The position numbers and the translations under genes are program-made. Of a stretch of 64,000 nucleotides of DNA, positions 13,801 to 22,400 are shown one piece after another (within the stretch, counting starts at the first letter, position 1; each line of letters begins with the position of its first letter). The DNA comes from Symbiodinium natans (lineage: Eukaryota > Sar > Dinophyceae > Suessiales > Symbiodiniaceae), in assembly GCA_905221605.1 (NCBI GenBank), contig CAJNDS010002624.1:221501-285500 (forward strand), in the 5' to 3' direction. Under the pieces are notes generated by a model. That model did not search any database, was not told the DNA's origin, and was given only the letters and a program-made list of their open reading frames with translations.

Positions 13801-16800
13801 GGGCTTTTGGGGTTTATAGGGCTTCGCTCCCCAAGATAGCCCGCAGCCGTAGGGTTTAGTTACGGTTTGGGTTTGTGGCTTAACCCTAAACCCTAAACCC
13901 TAAACCCTAGCCCTAAACCCTAAACCCTAAACCCTTGAATCTGAGCCGCACGATGACTATGCCTATCATGGGGTGCTCTTCCTGGGAGGGGACGCGTCTG
14001 AAGACGAAGCCTCTGAAGTGTGGGAAGATCAGGCCCTAGACCCCAAACCCGAAACACTCAAGGGTTCAGGGTTTAGGGTTTCGGGTTCAGGGTTGAGGGT
14101 TCAGGGTTCAGGGTTTACGGTTTGGGGCTTGCAGGGTTTCGGGTTTAGGGTTTAGGGCTAGCCCTAAACCCTAACCCTGAATCCTGCAGCCGCTGGGTGC
14201 CCGGCTTTGCACCACCTCCCTCTGCTCGAGGTCCCACATCGTCAGGGACCTGGTGAGCTTGGTGTTGATCCTTCAGACAACTTCGAGTTTAGGGTTCAGG
14301 CTTTAGGGTTTAGGGTTTAGGGCCCAAAACCCGGAACCCTAGGATTGTTTGGGCTTTAGGACTTGGGGACTTGGGGGCTTAGGCCTTGTGGGATTTGTAT
14401 GGTTTTGGCCTTTTTAGGGGGGGAGGGGGGTGAGGGGGTGAGGGGTGTTTGCTTAGGGCTTGGAAATTGCAGGTTTTGGGATTTGGGTGTTTGGGGATTT
14501 GGGAGTTGGGGGATTTGGGGATTTAGGGTTAGGGCTTAGGGTTTAGGGTTTAGGGTTTAGGGTTTAGGGTTTAAGGTTTAGGGTTTAGGGTTTAGGGTTT
14601 ATAGAAATTGTATAGGGTTCAGGTCCGGAGTTTTGAGCGAAAGTTTTGACCGAAAGTTTTGACCGAAAGTTTCGACCGAAAGTTTCTTTTTTTGCTTTGG
14701 GTGAGGTTTTTTATGGAAAGTGTTGACCGAAAGTTTCTTTTCTTGCTTTGGGTGAGGTTTTTTATGCTCTGGGGGGGCTAGGCTGGGGATGGGGCCGGGG
14801 CTGGGGCTAGGGGCTGAGGGCTGGGGCGGCTGGTTGGGGCTGGGGCTGGGGGGTCAGGCGGCTGCTGGCGGCGAGGGCTGGTGCGCTTTTTGGATTGGGA
14901 TATTCAGAATGATATAGCCGCTTTGGATGAATTTACTTAAGCTCTGCTTGTCAGCTGTTTAGACAAATAACATGGAACCTAGAGGTTTGGGATATTCAGA
15001 ATGATATAACCGCTTTGGATGAATTTACTTGAGCTCTGCTTGTCAGCTGTTTAGACAAATAGCTTGGAACCTAGAAATTGAATATTTGGCCTTCCGAAGG
15101 CGCTTTGAATTCATTTAGACCGACAAATAACGTGGGATATTCACGACGACACCACATACAATTTCTATTTACCCTGGTCTTGAGGGTTTAGGGTTTAGGG
15201 TTTAGGGTTTAGGGCTTAGGGCTTGGGGCTTAGGGCTTAGGATTTTGGGGGTTTTTGGGGGAGGTCGACGGCAACTTCCGTCCACGCGGCCATCCACTGC
15301 GCGGCGAGGGCAAAAACCAGTCGCAGGCGCACGGCGGTGAGGAGGAGGCGCCCCTTGAGGCTTTAAGGGTTTAGGCTTTGGGGGTTAGGGTTAGGGTTTA
15401 GGGTTTAGGGGTTTAGGGTCTAGGGTTAGGGTTTAGGGGTTTAGGGGTTTAGGGGTTGGGGTTTCAGGGTTCGGGGTTCCGGGTTTAGGGGTTAGGGGTT
15501 TAGGGGTTTCGGTTTAGGGGTTTAGGGGTTAGGGTTAGGGGTTTAAGGCTTAGGGCTCGTCAGGGGCCAGACACTTGAGACAACGCCTACGGTTCGGTTA
15601 ACCCTAAACCCTAAACCCTGAACCATAAACCTAACCCTAAACCCTAAACCCTAACCCTAAACCCCAAACCCTACAAACCCTTTGGCTGTCAGGTTTTCAG
15701 GGAGTGCCTCCGCCGCCAAGCTCCCAGCAGCACAGCATTTCGCCGGACCTGCCTTGCTCGTTCAATAGGGTATGGCTCTAGGTTTAGGGCTTGGTTTAGG
15801 ATTTGACTTGGAGGCTATAAGTACTAGGTTTCGTGTAGGGTTAGGGGCTTAGGGACTAGGGCTAGGGTTAGGCTTTGGGTTGAACAAGGGTTTGGGCTTT
15901 GGGGGTTTTTTCTAGGTACGGTGCGGACGTAGGGCTTCGGATTTGGATTCCAGTGCTCTAAAGGTTCCGGGTTTAGGGATCAGGGCTTGGGGGTTTAGGT
16001 GAAGGGAAAGAAAGGTGGAACGTGAGGGCTCATGGAGGCTTTGGGCTTCTTAGGGTTGTTGCTTGGGGTTGTGCTGGGGTAGCCAGGGCCTTGTCTAGCA
16101 GAAACGAGAGGTACCTTGCGGTAGTATTTACTTAATCGTCATGAACAGGGGGGATTCATCAGAGGGATGATGCTTTGCTACTCTGCCCTAAAACCTAAAC
16201 CCTGAACCCTGAACTTAAACCCTGCCACCCTAAAACCCTAAACCCAGGTCCACCAAACAGGACCTGCTGCGGCCAGGAGCTGATATCGCCCCGGAAACTG
16301 CATCTACACGGGCCTCGCAACCGCTGGGGTCGGGCCATAACCCTACGTGAACCCCCAAGCCCCCACAAATCAAGGAATCTGCCCGAAAGATATAAGATTC
16401 TGCGGACACCCATGCCGCAGAGTCGTACCAACAAAAGGGGGAGGGGGAATTCATGTTGGCTTGAGATTGGGGGCGGGACGGCCATGAACAACAATTTAAA
16501 CCCGCAGGCTTCTGCTGCAAAGGCCTTTCGGCAATCTTCCCCTGACTTCAAAAAAACATCCACCCTTTCTTGCTGTTATTGCAGTAGCCCACGTATATTT
16601 TACCGAAAGGCACCTACAGTACGTCTTGCTTGCTCTAAATTGCACCCCAAGCTAGTTGGCATGGGTAAAAGGCACATTCATGTAGATTAGGGGGAGGGGA
16701 TTACAGGGCAAACGTGGTCAACCCCATATACCTAGGATTACGATACCTCTCAGGTCGCGATATTCAACGTGGGTTTTTGGGATATTCCAGGAGAAAAAGG

Positions 16801-18538
16801 GGTGACTGACCTTGTCCCTGCAGCAATGCTTTCACGCCCATCTTAACCCTAAACCCTAAACCCTAAACCCTACACCCTACACCCTAAAACCTAAACCCTA
16901 ACCCCTAAACCCTGCAGGCGAAAGCTGAACATCATTGATGGTGTCCTGCGCGGACATCTCGAAGTTCCGAGGGCGGCTGCCGTCACGGCCGGGACTGGAC
17001 ACAGGTGAGGGGGTTTAGGTTAGGTTTAGGTTTAGGGTTTAGGGTTAGGGTTGGGTGTAGGGTTAGGGTTTAGGGTTCGGGTTTTAGGGTTTAGGTGGAC
17101 CCTGTTTCGTAGGGGCACCCTTAAAGTCCACTTTGGCCGAATTATCAGGGATCCCCTTACTGTTTGCGGATCGTCTTTAAAGGTTCAAACGGTTCCCGAA
17201 ATCAGGCTTTTTCAAAGGATTTGGGCTTGTTTCGGCCCGGGAGGCTCCGGCTTAAAGCCGGGCCCTTATGAATTTAAAGCCGGGCCTTAGGATGTCAAAG
17301 GCCGACCTCTGAATGTTCCAACGGCCCGAAACCATTAATCCCTTGAGAACCAATTGAAAAAATTGGTTTCGTCATCCGACAAGGGGGTGGTCCAGGGGCA
17401 CCCTCGGACCTCAAATAAGGGGACTGTTTCGGGGCCCTCTTTAAGTCTGCCTGGCCTGGAGCAAGATTTGGTATGCCTGGGCTTGTGGGGCTTTAAGGCG
17501 GGCCTTTTGATTTTAAAGCGGGCCGTAGGATTTCCAAAGGCGAGCGAATCCAACCGGCCCGAACCAATATTTTCCTTAAGGAAACCTTTGAGAACTGGGT
17601 TCCCCCTCATCGGCAAGGCGGGTGGGTCCAGGGGCCCCGCTCGGACCCTCAAGAATAGGGACTGTCGGGCCCTCTTTAAGGCTCCCACTCCCCACGAATT
17701 GAAAAAAGCTATGGGATCCCTTTAAATCAATATAACTCATCCCTGGACTTTTCGATTCGCGCGGGCTCCCTTTTTAAATTCATATAAGCTCATGCCCGTT
17801 TTATATCTATCAAACTCATCCCTAGTTAAAAACAATATAAAAAGCCACGGGCCCGTTAAAGAGGGCCCAATCCAGCCCTCGACTGTTCGGGGGAAGGGGG
17901 GGGGGGAGGGGGGGGGGGGGGGGAGGGGGGGGGGGGGAGGGGGGGGGGGGGGGGCTACACATTAAAGAGGGTCCAACATTAGGATTTACGGTTTCGGGTT
18001 TCGGGTTTAGGGTTTAGGGGCTTATGGGTTAGGGTTTCGGGTTCAGGGGTTTAGGGGCTTACGGGTTGGGGTCTAAGGGTTTCGGGGTTTAGGGATGATG
18101 GATTGAGGTCCCCCAAGAATCCAAGAGCCAAAGAAGTCGGGCATCGGATTTAGGGTTTAGGGCTTAGGGCTTAGGGTTGAGGGTTGAGGTTTAGGGTTTC
18201 GGGGGCTACTTGCCCCCCTTTCAAGGGAGGTTTACGGGAACACCCATCATACATAACCCCATAAAACTACATACCAACAAAAAACTTTAAGACCCTACAA
18301 ACCCTAAACCCTAACAAAAACCTGCAAAACCACCAAAGAACAAGCAAGCAGCCTGAAAATCCGAAACCCTAAACCCCAAACCCCAGGCCCTAAACCCTAA
18401 ACCCTAAGCCCGAAACCCTAAACCCAGACTCTAAACTCAAACCCTAAGCCCAAACCCTAAACCGAGGGCCAGAGGTGGGGAGAAGCTCGCCTCCACGGTA
18501 AGAACGTCGTCGGCCGCTTCCCGGCGGCGCTTCGCCAT
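1028..18538 (-). CDS. WD40-repeat protein gene, more than 20 micro-exons
   Basis: Scaffold-type protein: WD40 blades form beta-propellers that bind partners. Between telomere-repeat blocks sit short GC-rich segments whose minus-strand translations carry WD40 signatures: DRTIRLWDLPTG, EGHVTLWDLGLREA, DGTLYLWGPSS, KVRVWSLEAK, GHEGQVEAA, SCDVDWHAG. Proposed exons 5' to 3': 18463-18538 (ATG), 16911-16994, 15708-15748, 15276-15353, 14176-14270, 13933-14010, 13628-13698, 13202-13271, 12942-13015, 12788-12841, 12423-12462, 11847-11915, 11113-11176, 10569-10625, 10169-10229, 9547-9628, 9317-9402, 8693-8755, 8211-8287, 7362-7453, 6892-6980, 6541-6599, 5762-5817, 5012-5072, 4264-4353, 3428-3516, 1889-1955, 1028-1126 (stop TGA). 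Many junctions are phase-compatible. Frames at 15.3, 13.6, 6.5-6.9, 4.3 and 1.0 kb are uncertain, and two adjacent WD40 genes cannot be excluded. The N-terminal part faintly resembles Rae1/Gle2; the family is not assigned. Confidence 0.65.
1889..1955 (-). CDS. WD40 gene exon near the 3' end
   Basis: Reads VRVWSLEAKTEPGVEDPEAA, a WD40 blade end running into an acidic tail. Its donor lies at the start of a TTTAGGG run on the coding strand. Confidence 0.65.
1970..2204 (+). repeat. (TTTAGGG)n array
   Basis: About 33 units with one interruption, immediately 5' (gene sense) of the exon at 1889-1955; on the coding strand it is CCCTAAA ending the intron. Confidence 0.95.
2205..3315. other. Long intron interior without exons
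   Basis: No splice-supported coding segment seen. Contains a stretch of CTACTATCACTGCTAGCATT-type imperfect repeats near 2.77-2.85 kb and TTTGGGG-rich sequence near 3.0 kb. Open frames on both strands lack coding-like codon use. Confidence 0.5.
3549..3664 (+). repeat. (TTTAGGG)n array
   Basis: Sixteen units to the right of the exon at 3428-3516. A CCCTAAA array (3316-3426) flanks the other side, giving the recurrent C-block, exon, G-block arrangement. Confidence 0.95.
5762..5817 (-). CDS. WD40 gene exon
   Basis: Reads EGHVTLWDLGLREACGCG after the acceptor AGCTCCTCAG. The donor GGG|GTTCAAG gives phase 0 and an in-frame join to 5012-5072, which reads ALWTLPGHEGQVEAAADLSS, so blade end and next GH are correctly spaced. 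Confidence 0.75.
6130..6235. mobile_element. Palindromic MITE-like element, copy 1
   Basis: Terminal inverted repeats ACTTGGCATGTTCCCCCTT and AGGGGGAACATCCCAACTT enclose a nearly palindromic 105-bp element with AGTCCT/AGGACT inner arms. It sits in the middle of a telomere-flanked intron. Confidence 0.75.
6719..6828. mobile_element. Palindromic MITE-like element, copy 2
   Basis: Arms ACTGGGATGCTCCCCCTTGT and AAGGGGGAACATCCCAAGTT pair over about 40 bp with few mismatches. Inner GACAGTCCT/AGGACTGTT is as in copy 1. Confidence 0.8.
6975..7175 (+). repeat. TTGAGGG variant telomere-like array
   Basis: About 20 units of TTGAGGG/TTGAGGC, a local switch of the repeat unit, then TTTAGGG. Confidence 0.9.
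7465..7705 (+). repeat. TTTTAGGG (8-bp) variant array
   Basis: Units with four T dominate, with GGGTTTTTGGGTTTTT variants; two halves (7503-7600 and 7632-7705) repeat the same variant order. Confidence 0.85.
7777..7820. repeat. Poly-T to poly-G tract
   Basis: Nineteen T followed directly by twenty-five G. Confidence 0.95.
8211..8287 (-). CDS. WD40 gene exon
   Basis: Reads FLSAGLLEGLRLWHFDKLRA, a blade end. It ends in phase 1 and joins the two-base start of 7362-7453, which reads GTVSSCDVDWHAGR. Confidence 0.75.
8693..8755 (-). CDS. WD40 gene exon
   Basis: Reads RICRAHGSAVCCLQVHWET, the GH/aHG-V-W part of a blade, after a long polypyrimidine tract and CCAG. A GC donor (ACCAG|GCCAGG) gives the phase needed by 8211-8287; the nearby GT sites do not. 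Confidence 0.75.
9317..9402 (-). CDS. WD40 gene exon
   Basis: Reads VVRVSWPKRALSACRDRTIR then LWDLPTG, a textbook WD40 blade. The donor is a strong CAG|GTGAGA. It ends in phase 2 and joins 8693-8755 in frame. Unusually, the flanking repeats here are in the reverse order (TTTAGGG on the left, CCCTAAA on the right of the plus strand). Confidence 0.85.
9547..9628 (-). CDS. WD40 gene exon with a probable GC donor
   Basis: Reads LWSLDSAAKPRVFRGHKSCV, the end of one blade followed by the GH of the next. The phase needed by the next exon is met only by a GC donor (CTGAAG|GCCTTA). Confidence 0.8.
10926..11044 (-). repeat. Dispersed 118-bp repeat, copy A
   Basis: Its reverse complement matches 27183-27300 over about 118 bp with only a few differences (shared GGCTAGTTCTCTGAGCTATG region). 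Both copies lie in introns, of different genes. Confidence 0.9.
11847..11915 (-). CDS. WD40 gene exon
   Basis: Exactly 23 codons in phase 0 at both ends, with a GATGCAG acceptor and a CTGCAG|GTGGCC donor. Reads DGTLYLWGPSSSGPALHLL, a canonical WD40 D-strand. It joins in frame to 11113-11176, which reads KEAVAVDWARG. Confidence 0.8.
12465..12785 (+). repeat. (TTTAGGG)n array forming essentially a whole intron
   Basis: About 320 bp of TTTAGGG with TTAGGG-type interruptions near 12580-12700. It fills nearly all the space between the WD40 exons 12788-12841 and 12423-12462. Confidence 0.9.
14176..14270 (-). CDS. WD40 gene exon
   Basis: Reads NTKLTRSLTMWDLEQREVVQ, a WD40 blade end with the WD dipeptide. 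The acceptor is CTGAAG and the donor ATTCAGG|GTTAGGG. Phase 1 at its end matches the two-base start of 13933-14010. Confidence 0.75.
14593..15168 (+). mobile_element. Non-autonomous element with TIR and GGGGCTG core, copy 1
   Basis: Begins GGGTTTATAGAAATTGTATA and ends with an inverted ACAATTTCTATTTA. Inside are GACCGAAAGTTTT repeats, a GGGGCTGGGGCT-rich tract (14768-14880) and a tandem duplication. The first 40 bp or so match the reverse complement of 24583-24624. Confidence 0.75.
14888..15080. repeat. Tandem duplication, about 100-bp unit
   Basis: Two copies starting GGGATATTCAGAATGATATA, nearly identical for about 95 bp (GCTCTGCTTGTCAGCTGTTT shared). Confidence 0.92.
16911..16994 (-). CDS. 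WD40 gene exon
   Basis: Flanked by a GTGTCCAG acceptor and a G|GTTTAGGG donor. It contains NFEMSAQDTINDVQLSPAG, the usual lead-in of a first WD40 blade. It ends in phase 2 and joins in frame to 15708-15748, which reads SGEMLCCWELGGG (blade end, W-E-L). Confidence 0.7.
17100..17700. repeat. Tandem duplication, about 230-bp unit, 2-3 copies
   Basis: The landmark GGACTGTTTCGGGGCCCTCT at about 17420 recurs as GGACTGTCGGGCCCTCT at about 17660. TTTAAAGCCGGGCCTTAGGA at 17273 recurs as TTTTAAAGCGGGCCGTAGGA at 17513. Lies inside the largest intron of the WD40 gene. Confidence 0.8.
17887..17955 (+). repeat. Poly-G tract
   Basis: About 68 bp of G with single A interruptions. Confidence 0.95.
18463..18538 (-). 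CDS. Candidate first exon of the WD40 gene (ATG)
   Basis: ATG at 18538 opens a frame beginning MAKRRREAADDVLTVE that runs to a G|GTTTAGGG donor. The exon ends in phase 1. The next exon found (16911-16994) needs phase 2, so an exon may be missing or the donor may differ. Chosen as start because it is the first in-frame ATG after a CAAAG acceptor-like site. Confidence 0.5.
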
Positions 18539-19459
18539 GCTGCTACTTTGGGAGTTTAGGGTTTAGGGTTTAGGGTTGAGGGTTTAGGGCTTGGGGCTCA
18601 GGGGGTATATAGCGTTTAGGTTTTAGGGTTCAGGGTCTGGGGTATAGGGCTTAGGGCTTAGGGCTTCGAGTTTCGGGTTTAGGGTTAGGGCTTAGGGTTT
18701 AGGGTTTAGGGTTTAGGGCTTCGAGTTTCGGGTTTAGGGTTTACGTTTGGGTTTCGGGTTCAGGGTTAGGCAAACCCTTGGCCACTCACGGGTCTTCACC
18801 GAGTCGCAGCCGTGCACTTTGGAGTGACTCCCCTGATTGAGCAGAGTGTGCCCTAAGCTTTTGAAGCCCACATGAGCCCAACAAAAACGCACTAGTTGCA
18901 CCCCTCGAACCAGCTTGAACTCTACTCTCACCCCCCCCCCTCCACGACTGCAGCATCCAGGGCTAGAGCCGGCAGGTCGGGGAATTTTAAGGGTTTAACC
19001 CCGGAATGTCGAACTTTAGGGGTTTCGGGTTTAGGGTTTAGGGTTTAGGGTTTAGGGTTTAGGGTTTAGGGTTTAGGGTTTAGGGTTTAGGGTTTAGGGT
19101 TTAGGGATTCCGAACATCAAGCACTGAACTCCGATGCACATTTCTGGGATGGGAGGGCACCCCACATCGTGGGCAGGGCATTATCTCTGCGGACATGTCG
19201 AAGCACCAGCACCGGGAGTGAGGGTTTCAGGGTCTAGGGTTAGGGTTTGGGGTTTAGGGCTTAGGGTTTAGAATTTAGGGTTTACGATTCTCGCCCCCAC
19301 CCTCGGCGCTGTCTTCGCCCGCTTCTCGGCACGGCCTTCTTTGGGACTGCCGACGGCTTTGTTTTCCCAATGGTCTGGGCCTCTTTGCTGAGATCTGTGT
19401 CGAGCATTAAGGAGTTTGCCTCCAGGACTTCGGGCTACCCTGAACCCTAAACCCTGAAC

Positions 19460-22400
19460 CCAGAAGCAGGGGCCCAGACCACGGGAAAAGAGGTCAATGC
19501 CCGAGGCAGAAGAGACGGTTCCACAGCCCCGTACGGGCATGTGCACGGTCAGTACAAGCTGCGCAGTCTGTGCATGACGAGCACAGGGTGTGGGATTGGG
19601 GTTTCAAGGTGTAAGGTTTAGGGTTCGGGGTCCAGGGTTTAGGGTTCGGGGGTCTAGGGTTGAGGGTTTTCGGGCTTTTCGGACTGGAACCAGCCCTCCG
19701 GCATCAGGTCTGCCACGGCATGCGGGAACTCCACGTGCCGTGCGGGGATGGCATTGGCGAGCCTTGGCCACATGAACCGCTTCCGAACCCTGAGCCGTAA
19801 ACCCTAAAACCCTAAACCCTAAACCCCAAAACCCTAACAACCCCAATATGTCTAAACCCCAAAGCAACCCCAACTGATCTTAACCCATGCCCCTGTTGGT
19901 GTCTCTACCATCCTCTACTCCTTCCTTACACCAAAAGGGGTTAGGGGTTCAGGGCGCAGAGGGGCAAGGGCACCCTGTTTGGTGATAGTCACTGTTAGAA
20001 AGGAATCCGAAAACCGAAAACCGAAGCCCCTAAACCCTAAATCCTAAACCCTAAATCCTACATTCTCCCTAAACCCTATTATTATAAGCCCCAAACCCTA
20101 AAACCGAAAACCTAAACCCTACACCCAAAAAAAGTGGGCAAAAGGGCACCACTGGGATATCAAGCCAGGAAGGTGGAGGGTTTCGAGGGTTGGGTCCGGA
20201 CGGTTCTAGGGCGTCCCCAACTTCTTGGAGCCAAGAGTTGGAGGGTTAAGGGCGCTAGGTGGGGCTCGAAGTCTCTGGAGGGTTTAGGGTTTAGGGTTTA
20301 GGGTTTAGGGTTTGGGGTTTAGGGTTTAGGGTTTAGGGTTTAGGGTTTAGGGTTTAGGGTTTAGGGTTTAGGGTTTAGGGTTTAGGGCTTAGGGGCCAGT
20401 GACTCTCCGAGGAGCTGTGCTGCGAGGGTGAAGGCATCTGCAGACCCTGGCCGAGGAAAGGGAACTTCTCCTGAAGCTCATGCCTGGCCACAGGGGTTAG
20501 GGGTTTTTAGGGTTTAGGGTTTGAGGTTTTGTGGTTTGGGGTTTAGGATTGGGGTTTAGGGTTTAGGGTTTGGGGTTTAGGGTTTGGGGTATAGGGTTTA
20601 AGGTTTAGGGTGTAGAGTTTAGGGTGTAATATCAGATGCACAGCAGTGAATCCCTAAACCCCTCAACCCTAAACCCTACTGCTGCAATGGGCTCATTTAA
20701 ATTATGGGGTTGGAGTGAGGGGGCTTCGACTGTCCTGGGGAGAGGAGTAACTCGAGAGAGGTGTTAGGCTTGGGGGCTTAAACTTCTGCCACATAGATCC
20801 CTATACCCTAAACCCTAAACCCTAAACCCTAAACCCTAAACCCTAAACCCTAAACCCTAAACCCTAAACCCTAAACCCTAAACCCGGAAACCTAATCGTT
20901 GCATCCAAACATCCTACCCAACAAAACAGGCTTCAGTCGACTCCGTACTTCGGGTCAAGGGGTTCGGGTGGTTCAGGATGCTACTGGGAACCCTTTCTAA
21001 GCATAAACCCTAAACCCTAAACCCTAAACCCTAAACCCTAAACCCTAAACCCTCTGAACTCCAAGGGCCCATACTTCGGAGCCCTTTAAGGAAGGTAAGG
21101 GACCATACTATGGGACCATGTAGCTTGTGGCGGATTCTCAACAGTAGGGGCACCTTTTTGGGTACCCTATATCGGCCCCTGTTAAGCTTCATACGATACT
21201 ACGGCCTCTTTCTTTCAGGTACCCGAAAAGGGACCGTAACTTAGAGAACTGACCAAAATGTAAGGCACCGGAGTCTCGTAGGAACCCCAAAAAGGAACCA
21301 GAACTTTGAAATTCCCGCTCGGCATCTTGGAGGGCCCTTGCTAAGAAACCGTCAAGTTTCTGCCTGGGACCCCCACCACTTTCAGGTTTTTGGAGCTTCG
21401 TGCTCGCAATTTAGGATTTTCAACTACATCGCCCCCCCCCCCCCCGGTAACCACAAGAAAGGAGAACGCTAAACCCTGGACCCCAGAACCCTAAACCGGC
21501 TGTGGGAACGAGAGGTCGTAATGATTCTCGTAGTTTTGCTCCTTGTAGTTCTCCCATTTCCTGAAATGCGCTGCGAGGATGCGCGCACAGAGCAGCTTGC
21601 GCTACCCGCCCCCCCAAGTGTTGAGCTGGCTTCGGGCCTGGGGCTAAGGGCTTGGGGCTTAGGGTTTAGGGTTTAGGGTTTAGGGTTTAGGGTTTAGGTT
21701 TTAGGGTTTAGGGTTTAGGATTTAGGATTTAGGAACTACCCAACACAGCTTAGAGCCACGACAGACGTGATAAATGCCAAATCTTCCTGCGGGGATTACT
21801 TTATGTAAACCAAATACGAAACTTGTTCTTGAGGAGACTGTGGAGACAGGTACCCCAACATTAAATGCGCTCACATGATGGTATGCAGAGCTTACAATAG
21901 CTAGCGGGATGGGCTTCGCAGGAAACACAGCAACCACCTCAAAACAAAACATGAAAGGAATTGTCGTAGCAATAAAAATTGGGTTTGGAGTTTAAGGTTG
22001 TTTCGGGGGAAACGGCGGAAGGGCAGTTGACGTTAAGGCGGTGCTGGGGCAAACCGGAGCCTTTCGAACGAATCTATGCTCGGGGCAATTTCGGAGGGCT
22101 CTTCCATACGAGAGGAGCAACTACGTGCCCTAAACCCTAAACCCGAAACCCTAAACCCCATCATCTTGCATGCTCTGGAATCCTTCCCACAAAGCCCCCG
22201 CCCTCCCCAGCCTCAGGTCAACGTCCGCGCAGATTGCCACCAGCGGCATGAGGATGACGCTCACCACCTGGTTTAGGGTTTCGGGTTTAAGGTTTAGGGT
22301 TTAAGGGTTGAGGGTTTAGGCTGAGGGTGACCGCCCACATCAAGCTTAGCAACAAGGGTAAGGAGCCTGGATATTGGGGGGGCAGCTCGTGGTAGGGCTC

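Larger units (their letters stand above)
16995..18462. other. Large intron of the WD40 gene
   Basis: Apart from the 230-bp tandem duplication and poly-G, it holds TTTAGGG/TTTCGGG-like runs at 17.98-18.2 kb and CCCTAAA at 18.36-18.46 kb. No exon was found, although a phase gap between the flanking exons suggests a missed one. Confidence 0.45.

Noticed and set aside
13973-14155. Plus-strand frame beginning LFLGGDASEDEASEVWED
   Set aside because: It looks coding, but the minus frame (VFRRVPSQEEHPMIGIVIV) has higher GC3 and keeps phase with the adjacent WD40 exon, so the minus reading is preferred.
16195-16563. 122-codon minus-strand frame
   Set aside because: No motif, no splice-bounded segment and no GC3 bias; its tail is telomere-repeat translation (FRV...).
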